From Augochlora pura (lineage: Eukaryota; Arthropoda; Insecta; Hymenoptera; Halictidae), in contig NC_135777.1 in assembly GCF_028453695.1 (NCBI RefSeq), forward strand, positions 18,279,714 through 18,343,713: DNA of 64,000 bases, given 5' to 3'. Each line of letters starts with the position of its first letter. Positions within the stretch are counted from its first letter, which is position 1. The notes beneath the pieces are model-generated. The model did no database searches, had not been told where the DNA came from, and was given only the letters and a program-made list of their open reading frames with translations. Below are positions 1 through 14,188 of the stretch, in pieces. The translations under genes and the position numbers were made by a program.

Positions 1-2740
1 TAACAAAGCTACGGGTAGTTCCCACAAAGGCAAAGCCTGACCTTCCATCCTGCACCCCCCACGCACCCTGTGTCGCGTTCTGTCGCTCCGCTGAAACAAT
101 ACCGACGACGGTAAAACAAAGAAGTAAACAGGGAAAAAAAACGACAAAAGGCGGCCGTTTGAATCCGTAATTTGCCCCCGCGTACCCCTTTGTTTTACGG
201 AGCCGCGTGGTGCCCTCCTGGCCCCCTAGGCTCCCTCTAGCCCCCCTCCGGACCTCACCGGCCCGGCAGTTGCTATCCATTCGACGCGCACTACCGTCTC
301 CAACCCTCTTATCCAACTCTTCTCTCTCTCTCTCTCTCTGTCTCTCTCTATGTCTCTCTCCCGTCGCGTCTCCACCCCTTAGGCAAACGAAATCGTGAAT
401 TTTACGGTGCCGTTGCACCGCTCGTCGAGCGAAACCCTTTCTTCTCCCGCGGAGCCACGTCGCCGACTTTGAGGTAGGTCCTGGAGAATGTTTTCTCTAT
501 TTTCCTCGCGGGGAGCGGGAAGTCGCGGGCTCGATGCTCCCTGTGAAGGGTTTTTGGTGCGTAAAATTGTATTTTGAAATGGGAACGCGGTAACGTAGGG
601 CACTCGTCGAAACTCGGAATATTGTTGTGATTGTGAGGCCGATCCTCGACGATGGGGTAAATATCGGGGGCTGAATGGTTTTAACTTTTTTCTGGCTGCC
701 TCCGGGGCCAGGGCCTCGTCTGCTTATGATTGTCGCCGGCTCTTCTTTGATGAGGGTTTGCCTTTTTAGAACCTCCCTTGCCGAGTGGATCAATTGGTAG
801 ATTTATTTTGGAGGGAACCAAATGAATGAACACCGGATGTTTATTGGCATTTCTTTCAGTATACCGTGCATATTGTACGAATTTTTGGACCCCGAAAGGT
901 CTCCGATGCAACAGAATTACTGCGATGTTCATCTTGATAGAATTATCTTAAACTAAAAAATAATTGTCCACAGATTAAAGCAATCTTTATTTCCAATTCC
1001 GTATCTAAGTTAAAATCATCGTATCAACGATAATAGTAAAATATATTCTACTCCCATTTAGTGAATAGATTGGTGTAACAGATTTTTAACAGAAAATTAA
1101 GAGTTACTATATTTTTAATGGAAAATTAGAGACTAGTTTATAATATATTTGTACAGGTATTGGAACTTATGCAAAATAAACTCTACTCAATTAATGACTA
1201 ATCGCGGTGTCTACTATACATATTACTTTTTAAGACAGTAAATACTCTACGCAAAGAGGCAAATATCATTTCACATTCCTTATTTAACAGTTACAATACA
1301 GAACGAAGTAGCAAATTTTTACTAAGCAACGATTATCACTTGATCGCCAATGAGGACCGTCTCCGTACATCTTCCTAACACAATTTATTTGCGTTCGACA
1401 GACGCAAGTAGGCCAGTCACTATTCCGAACCGAGGCGCCCCGAGACAATCCACAAACCTGTTTAATATTCCATTCGATTGTTGCTTCGGAAACAATGAGC
1501 GATAATCGAGGAACATTGTCCCTCCGGCCGGCTATTTCTAGTCGATTAATTGGCTCCGTTTCCAGACTGACTGTTTCACCCTTCGGCGAAACGTCGAATA
1601 TACGGGAGGGGATGAAACGAAAATACGAGGTTCGCCGGTTCGGAAACATATAAACCCTGGTACTTCGCAGATAACCTGACAACGAACGTGACGTTCTTTA
1701 ATCATTTAGACGGATCGGTGGGCGTCGGATCGGCTTTCAGGCGGTCAGACGATTATGGCTGTGGCCTCCATCGAGCAGCCATTTTCGGTCACCACGAGGA
1801 CGAAGACCCCGGCTATTATTTTCCTATCGGCGTCTAAAAAAACCACTAAAAATATCTTCCATTGTGCTCTAAAATCTCAATTTATTTAAATAACATTATT
1901 TGACTTCTCCAACAGAATTGGTAAAATACATAATAGTATGCGACAAATTTTAATTTTCTAATTCATTTTTCGTAATATATGATAGACCAAATTTTGGCTA
2001 AGTTACGAATTGGTAATTAAATGTTAGGAACAGGAATGTTTGTTTGCTGAATTATCGTGCTCTGTTTTAGGCGGATAGTTTCTGTTATTGGTTAGGAAAC
2101 GGAAGAATGCGGAGCGGGTCGGTTAGTTGACTCAAGAACGTCTGAATGAATTCAGGAAGATTTAAATAGGACAATAATTGAATCTTTATAGCCCCATTAA
2201 GCCGCCAACGGTTTTCAATTACTACGTGCTAAATGAAATCTCCCCTGCAGTAACGCGAAAGTGTCGTGTAATACGGTACAACATTCCCACGTGATGTAGG
2301 CGAATAAATAAATGGAAGCTTTGGAGAATCATTACAAATTTCCAACGCGGCAATTTTTCATTTATAATTATCTATTTCTCATCTGAGCTACTCAATCTTT
2401 CAAATATTTATCTATAGTTAGTTATAATCCCTACTACGCATACTTTCGTTTTAAATCGCAATAGAACATAATTTTTCTAGATTATCTTCTTTGTTGTAAT
2501 CTCTACCTCCAGATCATACATGCAACTAATTTATTAATTTGTAACAACAGTTTCACTAACATCTCCTGAAAAAACAGTTTTAAATGTTGGAATTTCTTAT
2601 TTCCTATTGTCGTTCCTATCTTCTTCGTTTCATGCAACAAACCCTACATTTTTAAATTTCTAACATTAATCTACGAATATTCTGTGAACCCAGGGAGGTT
2701 TCCGAAAACGTAAATCCAAAGCGATTTATCGTTCGAACTC
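1..2740. other. No gene seen; (CT)n tract
   Basis: GC-rich to 940 with a (CT)n microsatellite at 319-360, then AT-rich with a GC-richer patch at 1400-1800. Open frames are short and show no recognisable protein. Confidence 0.6.
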
Positions 2741-3900
2741 CCAGCATCGACTAAGCGTCACGCCGTAAGAACCTCCCCGAAACCATCCCCGAGTGCTCGA
2801 ACATTAAAAAACATTTATTCCCGTGACCGTAGTGATCCTCAGCAAAATAAACCAGCACAATGGATTCCCAGCATTTGCCATTCATCGTTTCAACAAAATT
2901 TCGCCTCCCCGGCGGTGGCGCGGTTCTCGGAACGAGATCTCGAATCGCCCCGACGTTCCCCCCCACCCCCGTTTAGGGGTGCGTCTGGCGAAAAACCAGA
3001 CGCCGCTTACTTTCGCAATTTCCTTGCACGCTGGTCAGACTCGACCTTCTCGAGGGATCGTCGGCGAGGGTGAGGACTTTGTGCGTTCGAGGGTCGGCAG
3101 AGACGGAGAGAGAGAGCGAGAGAGGGAGAGAGAGAGAGAGAGGGTGAGGAAGAGAGAGAGAAAGAGAGATATAGAGAGAAGGGGTGGGACGACGGAGGAA
3201 AAGAGCCCGGCTAGAGGGGCGGGAGGGAGAAGCTGCCGGTCTCGGGCAAGGGTGGTGAAGGGCGAGGGGCTGGCGCGGCGGTCGGCAAGGACCACGAGAT
3301 CAATATGTATGTTAGGGGATGTGGACCACGTGGGTCGGGGGTGGCCAGCAACCCCCGGCAGCTGATTGGTCAGCGGCCACCCCAAGGCCACGCCCACTCC
3401 CACACACGCTATCTTAAGCCCCCGTCGAACCAGCAGCCACCCTATATACCTCCGTGAAGAGCCACCACAAGCAGGGGGGGACGCTGGGGGTGACTGGTGG
3501 ATGCACGATGCCAACACTCTACCCCCTAACACTGTTACCGAATTCGGTGGAATCATCGAAAATTGAAAACCGGCCCGGCGAACCACCCCCCGCGTCCTCC
3601 CCCCCCGAGCCCGGACATTTCTCTTTGCTGGAAAACCAACCCTTCTCGCGACTCCGCTCTCTGTAATCTGATTAAACGGTGCACACGTCGTGACTCGCGT
3701 ATCGACGAACAGGTGAACTCATCGACCGGCAGGTGAATCTCCTTACGGGTTCCCGTGAAAATACAGGTCCTGCCGGCGCCCTGTTCTTTCGCCGAAATCG
3801 GGTTCATTTGCATTCTTGGCCCTTGGTCGATCTTGCGGTGTCTATGGGTCCATGGCTAACAGGTTGCGAGGAAATTAATCGTCTAGAAGAATCGGGGGTA
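2741..3900. other. CpG-rich island with (GA)n tract
   Basis: Holds a long (GA)n-rich purine tract at 3099-3180 and the promoter-like module A at 3327-3450. Frames such as 2823-3365 (+) and 3035-3586 (-) read through the microsatellite (RERERER or SLSLSL) and are not genes. Confidence 0.6.
3327..3450. promoter_or_regulatory. Promoter-like module A: E-box, CCAAT, CACGCCC, TATA
   Basis: CACGTG at 3327-3332, CAGCTG at 3359-3364, ATTGG (CCAAT reversed) at 3365-3369, GGCCACGCCC (Sp/KLF type) at 3386-3395, and GCCACCC running into TATATA at 3443-3448. The arrangement is shared with 52.8 kb. No coding exon follows in either direction that I can support, so it may be an enhancer, a non-coding promoter, or the first exon of a distant gene. 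Confidence 0.4.
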
Positions 3901-6900
3901 GGTGACCTTTAGTGGTGGAACAGGTATGGACACCGATCATTAGAAACAAAACTGGACGTACTTGTGCCTTCGTTTTTTTTGTAACAGGATAAGGGGTTTT
4001 AGTTATTGATTTTTAAGATCGTTGTATTGCTAGAAGACGATCTTATCCAAGTTAGTTTATCGAACCACAATTCATTTTATTTGACCGCTCTTTTGCAAAA
4101 TGTTGAAATCAGGGAGTTATCTTTCATTTTGCACTGTGGAGATGTTTTAAAAAGGCTTCGCTATAATAAATGTCAGTCACGTGTTTTACTAGATTACAAT
4201 ACGGTTTATTTCGTTCAATCGTTCTTGTACGAGTAGAATTATCGAAGTGACTGTTCATTACTAATAAATATTCTAAAATATAAACCATAGCAATGCGAGA
4301 CAATCGATGCGTTAACTCGCATGTTACAAAAACAAATGCTTCGCTAAAACTAGGAAAGAATTTTCCAAAGTGTACATAAATTCACCGATGCGAAGTAAAA
4401 CAGGAAAGCAGTCGCTATAGATGCCAGGACACCGTGGATCACAGTTTGAAGAATAATTTTCGATTCCAAGCGCATCGAGACACCTCGATCAACGTTACCA
4501 TCGGAATAGAAAAATCATCGAACCATAGGAAAAGGGAGATATATCTTTGAAGTATCGCGAGATTTCGTGGGAAAAACAATGCGGAGAAGCAGACGGGGCT
4601 GTCTTCGTCCCGCGAAAATACGCAATTTCCGACTTCTTCTTGAAAATTCGCGCGAGCAGGCAATCGAGGAGGGTGGCTGCACGAGAATTAGACGAGGTGA
4701 TTCTCGTTTATCGACGATCGTCAGAAGGGTCGGATAACGACGTTAGCCATTCTCATCGTCTCACTTCCGTTTTCGAGATCCGCGCGGGCTAATTAAATCG
4801 ATTGCCGACCGTTTGACGCGTCGCGATCCCGGGCGGCGACGTCCGAATCGATCGATCGACAGTCGATCGTTACGTAACACGCGGTTAATCGATGTAAGTA
4901 AGCCTCTCCCTTGTTTAAAATCGCAGCCAAACGATGGGAGACGATATTAGATTACGGCGATTCAGTGAACTCGGCTGACGATCTTTATGCCGAGCTGTAT
5001 TGTGTCCTTAATTGATACTTCTGTTGTCGGGAACGATTAATTTCCGACGGCAGAATCTTTCAATGTCGACGGAATTCAAAGGGTTATACAATCTCTCGTA
5101 TTGATGCACGCAATCTGAAAGCTTTTACATCTAGGAATTAACATTCATTTAGAACATTCATAAAATACTGTGCACGAGCAAAATATACTATGCGATAGTA
5201 TGCATTTCGCAACGTCAGATTACAATTGTCGGGTCGTTTTGAATCAATGTATTTAACACTGACTGCTATGACAATGAATTTAAATGATATATATTATAAA
5301 ATATATTAAAATGTATGGTTTGAAAAGAATTGACGAATAAAGCTCAAATTGATAACAATTCGAACGAGATTTCGAATAAGTTAGTCTATTAAAAATGAAT
5401 TTTGAATACCTTGAATAAAGTTTTATTTTAACTGTTTAATAAATTTTTCGAATAAATATTTAGTCTAATAAATTTTACAAAAAAATTCTTGGAATATATT
5501 TTCCAAAGAAAATTTTATTGAAATCAATTTTGATTAAAATTCGATTGTAATAATGCATCGATTAAATTCAAATAACGAATAACAAATAAAATTCCGTTCT
5601 TCGAATAAAACACGCCAAACTTCGATCAAAGATTGATTGTCGCGTTCCATGGCAAAAGAAGATTCTAATTCCGAAGACCGGAGACTTCCAAAGTGAATCT
5701 CGAACCGGCGGCAAATCAAGTTTGCCATTTCCCGTTCTAAAAACCGGCGAAAATTCGAAAATCATTCATCGAATCAGCGGCATTTGCCTTGTTCGTCCGT
5801 CCGCCGTGACTCCCCGTCCCTTAAAAATAACCGACAGCTAATTAATTCACACGGCCCGACCTGCCCGAAATACGCAACCGGAAATCCGCTGTCCCACATC
5901 GAGGTTCCCTCTATTTTTCCGCGAGCGGTTCGAGCAACCGGAAGGAAACAGTCGAGTTAATTCGATGAGAGGAGAAAACTTTAAAATTCGGTCGTCGGCC
6001 AGGATCCCGCGATTTTAGCCTTGTTCCGCGCAGGGAGGCGAGACCCACCCCTCGCCGGTAGTTCGCTCGTAAAATATTCAACCCTCGCGGTTCTTGCGCG
6101 CCGGGTGGGATTTTAATGCGACGCGACACGATTTCCGGCGCAATAACAGCGGACTCTTCGTCTCGCGCGTTCTCGCTCGGCTACGTTCTATTACAGAGAT
6201 CACGATAACTTCGCTAATTAGTCGATGAGGCGCCACTTAAACGCGGGAAGGCTGTTTTAAGTGGTCGCGGCGCCGACGGATAAATCGCGGGGCGACTCGC
6301 GCGCAACCATTTTGTTTGGTTACTTTGATCTCTTATCTGTGGACTGATCAGCTGATCGACAGAAATTCTTCGGTGGGAGCAGCAGCGTACAGTGGGTCCG
6401 AAAATTATTGGAAATATAATAATAAATCTAAAATCTCAATTTCCAATTAAATAGTCTATCAACGATTCTTAAAAACTCGAAAATAAATGTGTTTCTTAAT
6501 ACCCGCAATTTCATCCGTAAACCAACAAATTATCTGAAGCAGTTACAATCTACAAATTAGTAGCAAAATAATTGATTAAAAAAAATTGTTAAGCCCCCTT
6601 TGTAACAAGTTCTTTAATAGACTACTATCAGCTGAAACATTAACTCTACGTCTCAAGAACGAAATCCACATAAAGCAGTGAACGAAAAATTTAAAGAGTA
6701 GACCAAAAATAAATAATTATAGCCATTCTACAAAATGTTGTTGGAAGATTGAATAGCGTCAGGGAAGAAGACAATCGTTGGGTCTAAATTCGCCGGTTTC
6801 AGCGTGTCTGGCGCTCGACCGTCAGCGATGACGAGGCTCGTCGGGGCGAGTAGACGGAAACAAATCCCCGTAGGTACACTTCACCCTTAAGCCGTATAAT

Positions 6901-8050
6901 GGGAAACGACGCCCCGGCGATTCTCGGCCGTCTTGAGGGCCCGTGAAAATGATAGCCGTTCCATAATTAAACGCGGCTCCGCGGCGCTCGCGTACGCTAT
7001 CCCGCGAAGCATATTAATGGCTGGAGCGACAACGCTGAAGCCGAAACGACGCACTCGCTTCTAATAAGCGGCTTATGAGTTTGCGTTTGATTCGCGGCCG
7101 CTGTCTACGACATTTTATACGAGAGGAATCCGACGCGATCCGCCTCCGGGCGGACTCTGCACACGTATTTCACCGTTCAGACCGTGTATCTCCTGCCTTC
7201 CGAAAGAACCGGGTCATTAACTTTTGCTGTAACGTGGCCGGAAGTCGATCTGTTCTGCGGAGACGAAATTGCTGTCAGAAACAGCTCTCTGCGTTTCGTA
7301 GTTGGGAAGATATCTTAAGGTGTCGAGCTTTGTAGTTCTAAATGTTGTTAAGTACCGTTTTATAGTAATTCTTTGTTTTATGTTAATATATTAATTCTGT
7401 ATTGTTTCTTCTATTTATTTCCTGCAAAATTGAGTGCATTCATACTACTGTAGATTCAGGAATGCAATGGTAAGATCGACAGTGAGATTTATTTAAAGCA
7501 TATATTTTATTCAGCGAGAATATCTTGGTAATTGTTAATTGTTCTTCATGTCACGTTAGACTAGTTTATTTCTGTGGATCATGATAGAAGATTTGTTAAC
7601 GTGGAAGAGATTTTGTCATACTGATAACAATGTTAATAAATATAAAACAATGCATTAGTTCGTACAGTTTATATTTTTAAAATTCACTTTAATAAACGAA
7701 GATAAAATCTTAGAAATAAGACAAAGTACTGTAACTGTCTAAAAAGAGTTATACGAACTTCTATTGCATCTTGAACGATCATGCGAAGAATCTCGAAGAC
7801 AATCAATCTACTCTCAACTCCCCAACAGCAACCACAGAATTTTCTCTAAGGAAGAGAACGGCGAAATTCCAAATGATATAACAACGGGGCGTATTTTAAT
7901 CGTGAAAATCGCTCCGCGATGCACGACTGTCGGATCCCGTTGAACCTTAGACGGCCATACAGCGAGCCCTTCCGTCCGGAATGACAGGGAACCGCCGCGA
8001 CGACAATGGATAAACGTCGCGGAACATTCTTGCCTGTATCCGTATCCGAG
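3901..8050. other. Mixed AT/GC spacer, no gene seen
   Basis: Alternating AT-rich runs (5250-5560, 6400-6740, 7340-7760) and CpG-rich patches. Only the possible Tc1/mariner end at 6390 stands out. Confidence 0.55.
6390..6412. mobile_element. Possible Tc1/mariner terminal end
   Basis: TA followed by CAGTGGGTCCGAAAATTATT resembles the CAGTG-starting inverted terminal repeats of Tc1/mariner elements, which insert at TA. No matching opposite end or transposase was seen downstream, so it would be a remnant. Confidence 0.3.
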
Positions 8051-8227
8051 TTTTAAGCCGGCCCGGTTCCATCCCGGCGAAATAAAATGAAAACGAACTG
8101 TCAACGGCAAAACGGCGCGCGGCCGCGCCGCGACAAGGAACGTCAAACTTTACGATAATGCGGTTTTCCTCCTCCCTCCCTGCCCCCAACCCCCTCTGGT
8201 GGAAAGCGAGTTTTCCCACGAAATCCC

Positions 8228-8260
8228 GGGGCGGGGGGGGGGGGGCGGGGGGGGGGGGGG
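8228..8260 (+). repeat. 33-bp G-run interrupted by two C
   Basis: Thirty-one G and two C in 33 bases, able to form G-quadruplexes. It sits in the 8.05-8.42 kb GC-rich island; frames across it (poly-Pro on the minus strand) are artefacts. Confidence 0.9.
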
Positions 8261-8420
8261 CAGGCCGGGGTAGGAAAACTAAAAGTACTACTTTGCCGAG
8301 TCGGCGCGACGCGGGATGAAAGAAGAGTAGGCGGCCAAAGAGTTCGTTCCCGCGTTGCCCCTTCTGTTCGCGACACTTGCCGAAGTTTTCATTCATAATT
8401 AGAGGAGAGAAAGAGAGAGG

Positions 8421-9590
8421 GAGAAAAATGGGAGTAGGTCAGCCGGCGCACAACAGAGCCAGCCACTCGGTAAGAAAAAGCGCCGCGCGTTTCGACCGAA
8501 TTTCTCACAGACGGCGTCGTTATTTCCGATTCGCGCTCCTGAATCCGCAAGAATACGGTAAACAAATCGTATTTATTCAAGTACAGAGGTACAAATTATT
8601 TGAAAAGGAAGAACTGCATTGTCGATTATCTTTTTGCTTGCATTGCGACTAGATTGCATATTTTACTCAGTTATGACAGGAATAGTTCAAACGAAATATA
8701 AAACTGTAAAAACATTAGAAGAATTTAAAATGCCGTCATATTATTGTTAATGCATCAAAGCTATGTTTTAAACGATATATAACTGTTCCCTAGAATTAGA
8801 TCAGTCAATTTTTATTTTGTATATAAATTCTCAGTCTACTTGTGACAATAGTCAGTTGTCGCAGATTTATAGACGTTTAAAGGAGTGTGTATGTTAAAAG
8901 GGAAGCTTCTCGTTTAAGTACTAAGTTTTTTAGTACCTTTCATTGCTGTCAGAATTTTTTACAGAACCCTTTGCGAGTCCCCGGTTCAGCGTTACTATTA
9001 ACAGAATATATTCGAGAAACACGTTCCATTTACCTCGCATTCAAGCTAGTTCCATTGACGTTTTAATTGCACAGATTTACAAGACTCAACGAGCACTTAT
9101 TTATTTTTACAGTCAATTGCCGCAGGAATATTCAAAGGCGTCGAGGCACTCTCAGCTATATCATTAACTAATATAGAAATTGACATAAAATCTGTGATCG
9201 CTTGAAACAAGAAAACTGATTTAAAGAAAAATGTTTAGCGGATGATTTGTATAATCTAATAGAGCAAAATTAGGAAATAACACATAAAGGAACAAGAATG
9301 TTAAAAAAATCTGTAACTGTAGAATAACATATATGTATTGTAGAACAATATAGTTCATGATAAACCATCACTGTCACATTATTTGAAGGAATGATTTCGT
9401 TTCACCGTGTTAAAACATGCGAAATAAAATGGGTACAATAAATTAGGAACGATGAAATAACATAAGAAAATACAAATTAGGAAAAAGGATATTTAGAGTG
9501 AGTACTTGAATGTTTCAAAGACCATAAGAGTAAATTTAACAAATACCAATCCAAATGCGGTGCAAGGCATTCCACCCTAATAATTGTTGA
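8421..9590. other. AT-rich spacer, no gene seen
   Basis: No coding, repeat or RNA signal that I can support. Confidence 0.5.
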
Positions 9591-11130
9591 ACCAAAAATC
9601 CTCGAAGAATTTCCGGGGAAACAATCGAATTTTTGCGAACCGGTGGGAAAGGGTGGGCCCCCGAATTCCGAGGGTGTCAGAAGCAGCGTGCCGGCGTGGA
9701 AACAATACGGTTCAGCGTCTGCTAACCAGGGCAGCCCGAAGTCTGCGCTCGCGAAAGTGTCCCAAAGAAAAAGGCGAGCTCGCGGAAGAAGTTGCTCGGG
9801 GAAAACTTAAAGTGCCGCGTCGACGAGGCGAGGGCGGCTCGGGGGTTGCGTCGCCGGCCGGCAAGGGGTTCTCGGTTCGGCAGGGGGGTGTCGGGGGTCC
9901 GGCGTCTGCCGGGCCGAGCCGCGTTTTCATTCATAATTAGAGAAAAAACAGAGGCGCGCGCGGCAAAGGAAGCTCGGTGGTGCGCGCGGCCAAATAAGAC
10001 GGAGAACGCGAGGACGAGGAGGGCGAAAGGGGAGGGGGGGGGGGGGGAGAGGGAGAGGGATCGTAGTACGCTCGCGTAGTAGAAAGAAAGAGTCAATGAA
10101 GAAACTGGCGAGAGAGCCGAGGGTGGGGGACCGGCGGCTGCTCAATGAATAAGAGAGTAAGAGAGGAAGAATGGAGAGAAAACGTCGTAGACGCTGCCAG
10201 ATGGAAGAAGAAAGAGGAAGAAGGCTGCCTGGAGGAGGAGGGGGAGGGGGTGGGGGGATGAAAGAGAGGGTGAGAACAGCCGCGCGAACCGGAACGTGGA
10301 ACGGGGGGAAACCGAGTTGCGGAGAATCTTAAAGACTTTCGCCATTCTGTTAATTTTCTTCTTAAAGTGGGTTAAATTATTTTATGACTTCCGCCATTAA
10401 AACATCCCCCCCCCGCCCGCGCGGCCTCCCCCGCGCCGTCGGCCCAGCGAACCCGGCCGGCGCGTCGTTGCTCGAGTCATCCCCCCACGACTAATCCGCG
10501 TGTCTCTGTCACGCGGCCCACCGTGAAAGGCTTATACCCTCTTTGTCTCATTTTCTCCTACCCTTCTGCCACCTGTACTCCAACCCCCCTTGGCACCCCG
10601 TTCCCGACACCCCTTCGACGACGCGGCCAGACCTTCTCTATGCAACTCGAAGTATCAGCCGCGTCTTTTCTCGCGCCTCTCCCACCCTCTCCTCCCGCGC
10701 GCTGTCCCCTGTTCTCTCTCTCTCTCTCTCTCTCTCTCTTCATCCACCACCCTGCACCCGCCAGCCACTCTTTACGAACTGCACGGAAAGTTTCCGCGTC
10801 TTCTTTGCCCGGCTCCCGAACCTCGACCCCGTCTCGTCAGCTGATCGTTTCATTTTCTACGTCGCGCTCTCGATATCGGCGCCCCGGCCCCGGCTCGTTA
10901 ATTTCATTCATCCGACGGCTTTTGCCGACGCTCAACCGCTCCGAGACTTTTCAACCCCGTCGATCATTGTTCTCGCGGCCGCCTCGTATCGAGGACCGAC
11001 GCGACGAGACTGTTTCGTCCTGCCCGGGTTGCTCCACTTTTCTCCGGGATTCTGTACGATTTCGTACCCTTTCGAAATCTCGGACTACGTACGCGGTTGG
11101 AAATCGTATCTCCTTTCGCTGCTCTAGTTG
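9591..11130. other. CpG-rich island with purine then pyrimidine tracts
   Basis: A 14-G run at 10034-10047 inside a purine-rich stretch to about 10270, then a pyrimidine-rich half with (TC)n at 10712-10740. The 234- and 194-codon + frames (10523-11227, 10543-11127) overlap in different frames and are Ser/Pro/Arg low-complexity, so neither is called. Confidence 0.6.
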
Positions 11131-13860
11131 TTTACTGTTTAAATTTTTAGAACGATACGATATAAATATTTTACACTACTGCAATCTCGATGAAATTCTT
11201 GCCTCGAGTGATGTATATTTTTATTAACCCTTCATTCGCCGGAAGTCTGTCTATATATTTTTAAATGACTGAACTGTGTTCAGAAAAAGCTCTTTGAAAT
11301 AATGATATAGTTTTTTACATTATATCGATTTAAATAAGATAATAGATTATGTTTTAATGCGTGCTTCTTCAAATTTCCATAGGAAATAGAAGTCAATGTA
11401 ATTTATACATATCAAAATATTAAAAAGATGAGTGAAATAAATTATAGTGTTACTATGAATTAACTTAAATCTAAATTACCTTAACAATGAATTTATCCAG
11501 TAAATAATACTTAGGCGACTATGATTCTAGCACAGTCTTTTTTGAATACTTTCAACCGATTTCGAAAACTACCCTTGAACGAATGCGAGCATAGAATTCT
11601 CATAACACGCTGTAAACACGTGAAAGCATTTTTGTGCTTTAAATAATTCCGAAAGAGTGATGTCACAGTGTTAAATGAAACGGGGATGGAAGACCAGTTT
11701 CCATAGAAATTCTTTTTTCAGCGAAATTTTCTGGGAGTTCGGTCAAAGTGATTGAGATTTTCAGAAACGCGAGCTTACACGGACAAAGTAACCGGATGAA
11801 ACCGGTTTTCATTCAAAGGGCCCGACGAGTACCACGCGCGCATTTTGTCGCTTTAGCTGTAAGAGTAACGCAAGCGTTCCGTCTCCTTTTTAAGCGGGGC
11901 GATCGGAGAGGAGCCTCTGGTATTTCCGCCACGGCGAAACTTAGCCGATGCTGCAAACTTTATAAAGTTTCCCCATTTACTCGGGCAAAAACCGGGAGGG
12001 AAACTAGCGCGAGCAAACAAAATCACGGTTTGAAAAGTACTTTCCGACCTTCGACATCTTTCTGGAGTTAACCGGAACGCGATTATTGCTTTACATCGCG
12101 GCTTTTACTTTCCACTCCCGGGCGTTGTTCGTTTCCAAACAATTTTCCGTGATCGCGGCTCCCTTTTATCACGTTCCCCGGCGGAACGATGCCGATCAAA
12201 ATCGCGCAAAAATTCGAACAATTTATTTGTCGATTTATAAATGCGACAAACATCGTTTCCGCAACCTTCGTAACCTAGTTAGTGGACTACACCAAAGATC
12301 TGAATAAAGATTGATTTTTAACTCTGAATATAAAACGATGTGAGCCGTATAAAAATCGAAAATAAAATTTCGAATGTATACTGTACTTTAATTTTCAACA
12401 TTTTCAATTTCTATAAACAGGCCATTGATTTTATATTGTCTTCTTGTCTGCTAAAAATTTTTGCATCTATTCTAGTGAGAGCAATAATTGAAGAAACATG
12501 TGATCATTTAAGAAATTTTCACATTATTATTTTGAATGTTTAGCTTTTTAATTATTTTCTTTCATCTTTATTTATTATATATATAAGTCTTACAATTGCT
12601 ATCGTAAAATTAGCAGAATAGAAATGAAAATTCGATAGTTCCCTAGAAAATAAATCAACAGTTTTACCGTCTCTAAGTTTCACTGTATTTTGTACGTGTT
12701 CGTAGGTGCCATAAACGCGGGAAAAGTAGGCAGTCCATCAACGTGAAAGAGCTGCAACTTTTCTTTCAGTTTCACTTGCGGTTTTACGAGAGGCCGAGGT
12801 CGTTCCGTCAAGTTCCTCGCGATACCATTCATCTCGCTACTCGTTCTAATTAACCCTGACTATCGTTCGAATAATTAGAAACGTTATGGCTTTCGGTGTG
12901 CAAAGGCAACGATGAACGACCCGTGCGCGTCTATCACCACGTTGATGCGAACGACAGCTCGGTTCGCTTCGCGCTATAAAAATCTCGGCGCGGCCTCGAA
13001 GAGACCTTCCGGAAGACAGTGTAACGCGCGGCAATCGCGGAAATCCGCTCCGAGTGAGTAATTATTCTTTCGCGGCGCGTCGCCCGGTGACAAACAGCCC
13101 ACCTGTAAGTCTCGGGGTGCAGCGCGGTGCAGGTCGGCGCATCCGGAGAAGAAGAGTGAAACAAAGTAAAAGAGGAATAACCGTCAGCTTTCTGGAGAAA
13201 AACGATTTTGCAGTACCACCGTAAACCGATTGCCGTGACAAAATTTGTAATCAAATGCGTACTATGCGATTGACAAAGAGAACAATCAGTTGCATACAAA
13301 GTCCTTCTGTTATTGTTCCAATCAGTATTGAAATCAATAATTATTTCATGTTAAATATTTGCAGTATGAATGCTGTCTTTATGCATTTATAAGTAGATAC
13401 GTGAAATAGCATTTATATTGTCGATTATAAATATAATATTATGTAATAATGTATACACATATACAACAGAAATATTTTAGACAAATTGTGGATTTAGAAA
13501 AATTTTATTTAAAAATTATGCGATGAGTGGTAAAGAAAATGTTGGCTAATGATCAACTTCGTTCAATATTTTAAGAAAATGTTTCAACAAGGTAACATTA
13601 TACAGAGTTAGTAAATGTATCACAATTAAAACTCTTTATGCATGGTTGCTATCCAAAGAAGAATATTACATCGTAATCGATCCCCTCGGCCGTTTCTCCG
13701 CGAGGGTGAAGACCTAACCGTCGAAGCCAATAATTAACTAGACTTGCAACCTCAATAAACACCGGCGAACAAGATTATTAAATCAGTGTTCGTCCCTCCT
13801 GAAATTTTCATTTCTTATCATCCATTAGCATTCCGCTGAACGCCATTAAGACATCCTCTC
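11131..13860. other. Mixed spacer, no gene seen
   Basis: AT-rich apart from GC-richer blocks at 11.8-12.2 and 12.7-13.2 kb, the latter with the TATAAAAA near 12975. No supported gene. Confidence 0.5.
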
Positions 13861-13920
13861 AAAGCGATCGTCTCAGTCAGTCCCCGGCAAGCAACAGACG
13901 AGGATAGAGTCCGCCGCGAG

Positions 13921-13928
13921 TATAAAAA
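13921..13928 (+). promoter_or_regulatory. TATAAAAA box candidate
   Basis: A good TATA box in GC-rich surroundings, 270 bp upstream of the CCAAT/X-box module. A second TATAAAAA lies at about 12975 in similar context. Neither is followed by a coding exon I can recognise. Confidence 0.25.
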
Positions 13929-14188
13929 TGTTGGGAGATTCGAAAACGGAATTTTCTGTCGTTCGATCTGCTGGCAGAGAGGTCGACAGCCTTGACAGTG
14001 CGTTCGCTGATGCCGTGCCGTCTGGATGCCTCGAAAGAGTTTAAAAGAGAGCCGGGGTGGACAGTGACTTTCGACAGGTAGCGAGCGGTTTCGGTTTCGG
14101 GTTCGGGATTAGTCCTTGCGGCATACGTAGACGCCGATACAAAGACAGAGACAGGGGTGGGTCACGATCGGTCGAGACCCCGCGCCGG

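Noticed and set aside
3035..3586. 183-codon minus frame
   Set aside because: Contains translated (CT)n repeat and overlaps a + frame of similar length; composition artefact.
5247..5280. TTTAACACTGACTGCTATG as the left end of a TTAA element
   Set aside because: Resembles MITE starts, but no matching right end was found within several hundred bases.
10523..11227. 234- and 194-codon overlapping + frames
   Set aside because: Both cross a (TC)n microsatellite in different phases and have low-complexity composition; stop-poor because the DNA is GC-rich.
11223..11675. TTAACCCTTCATTCG paired with CACAGTGTTAA as a MITE
   Set aside because: Both sides have TTAA but the terminal sequences do not match each other.
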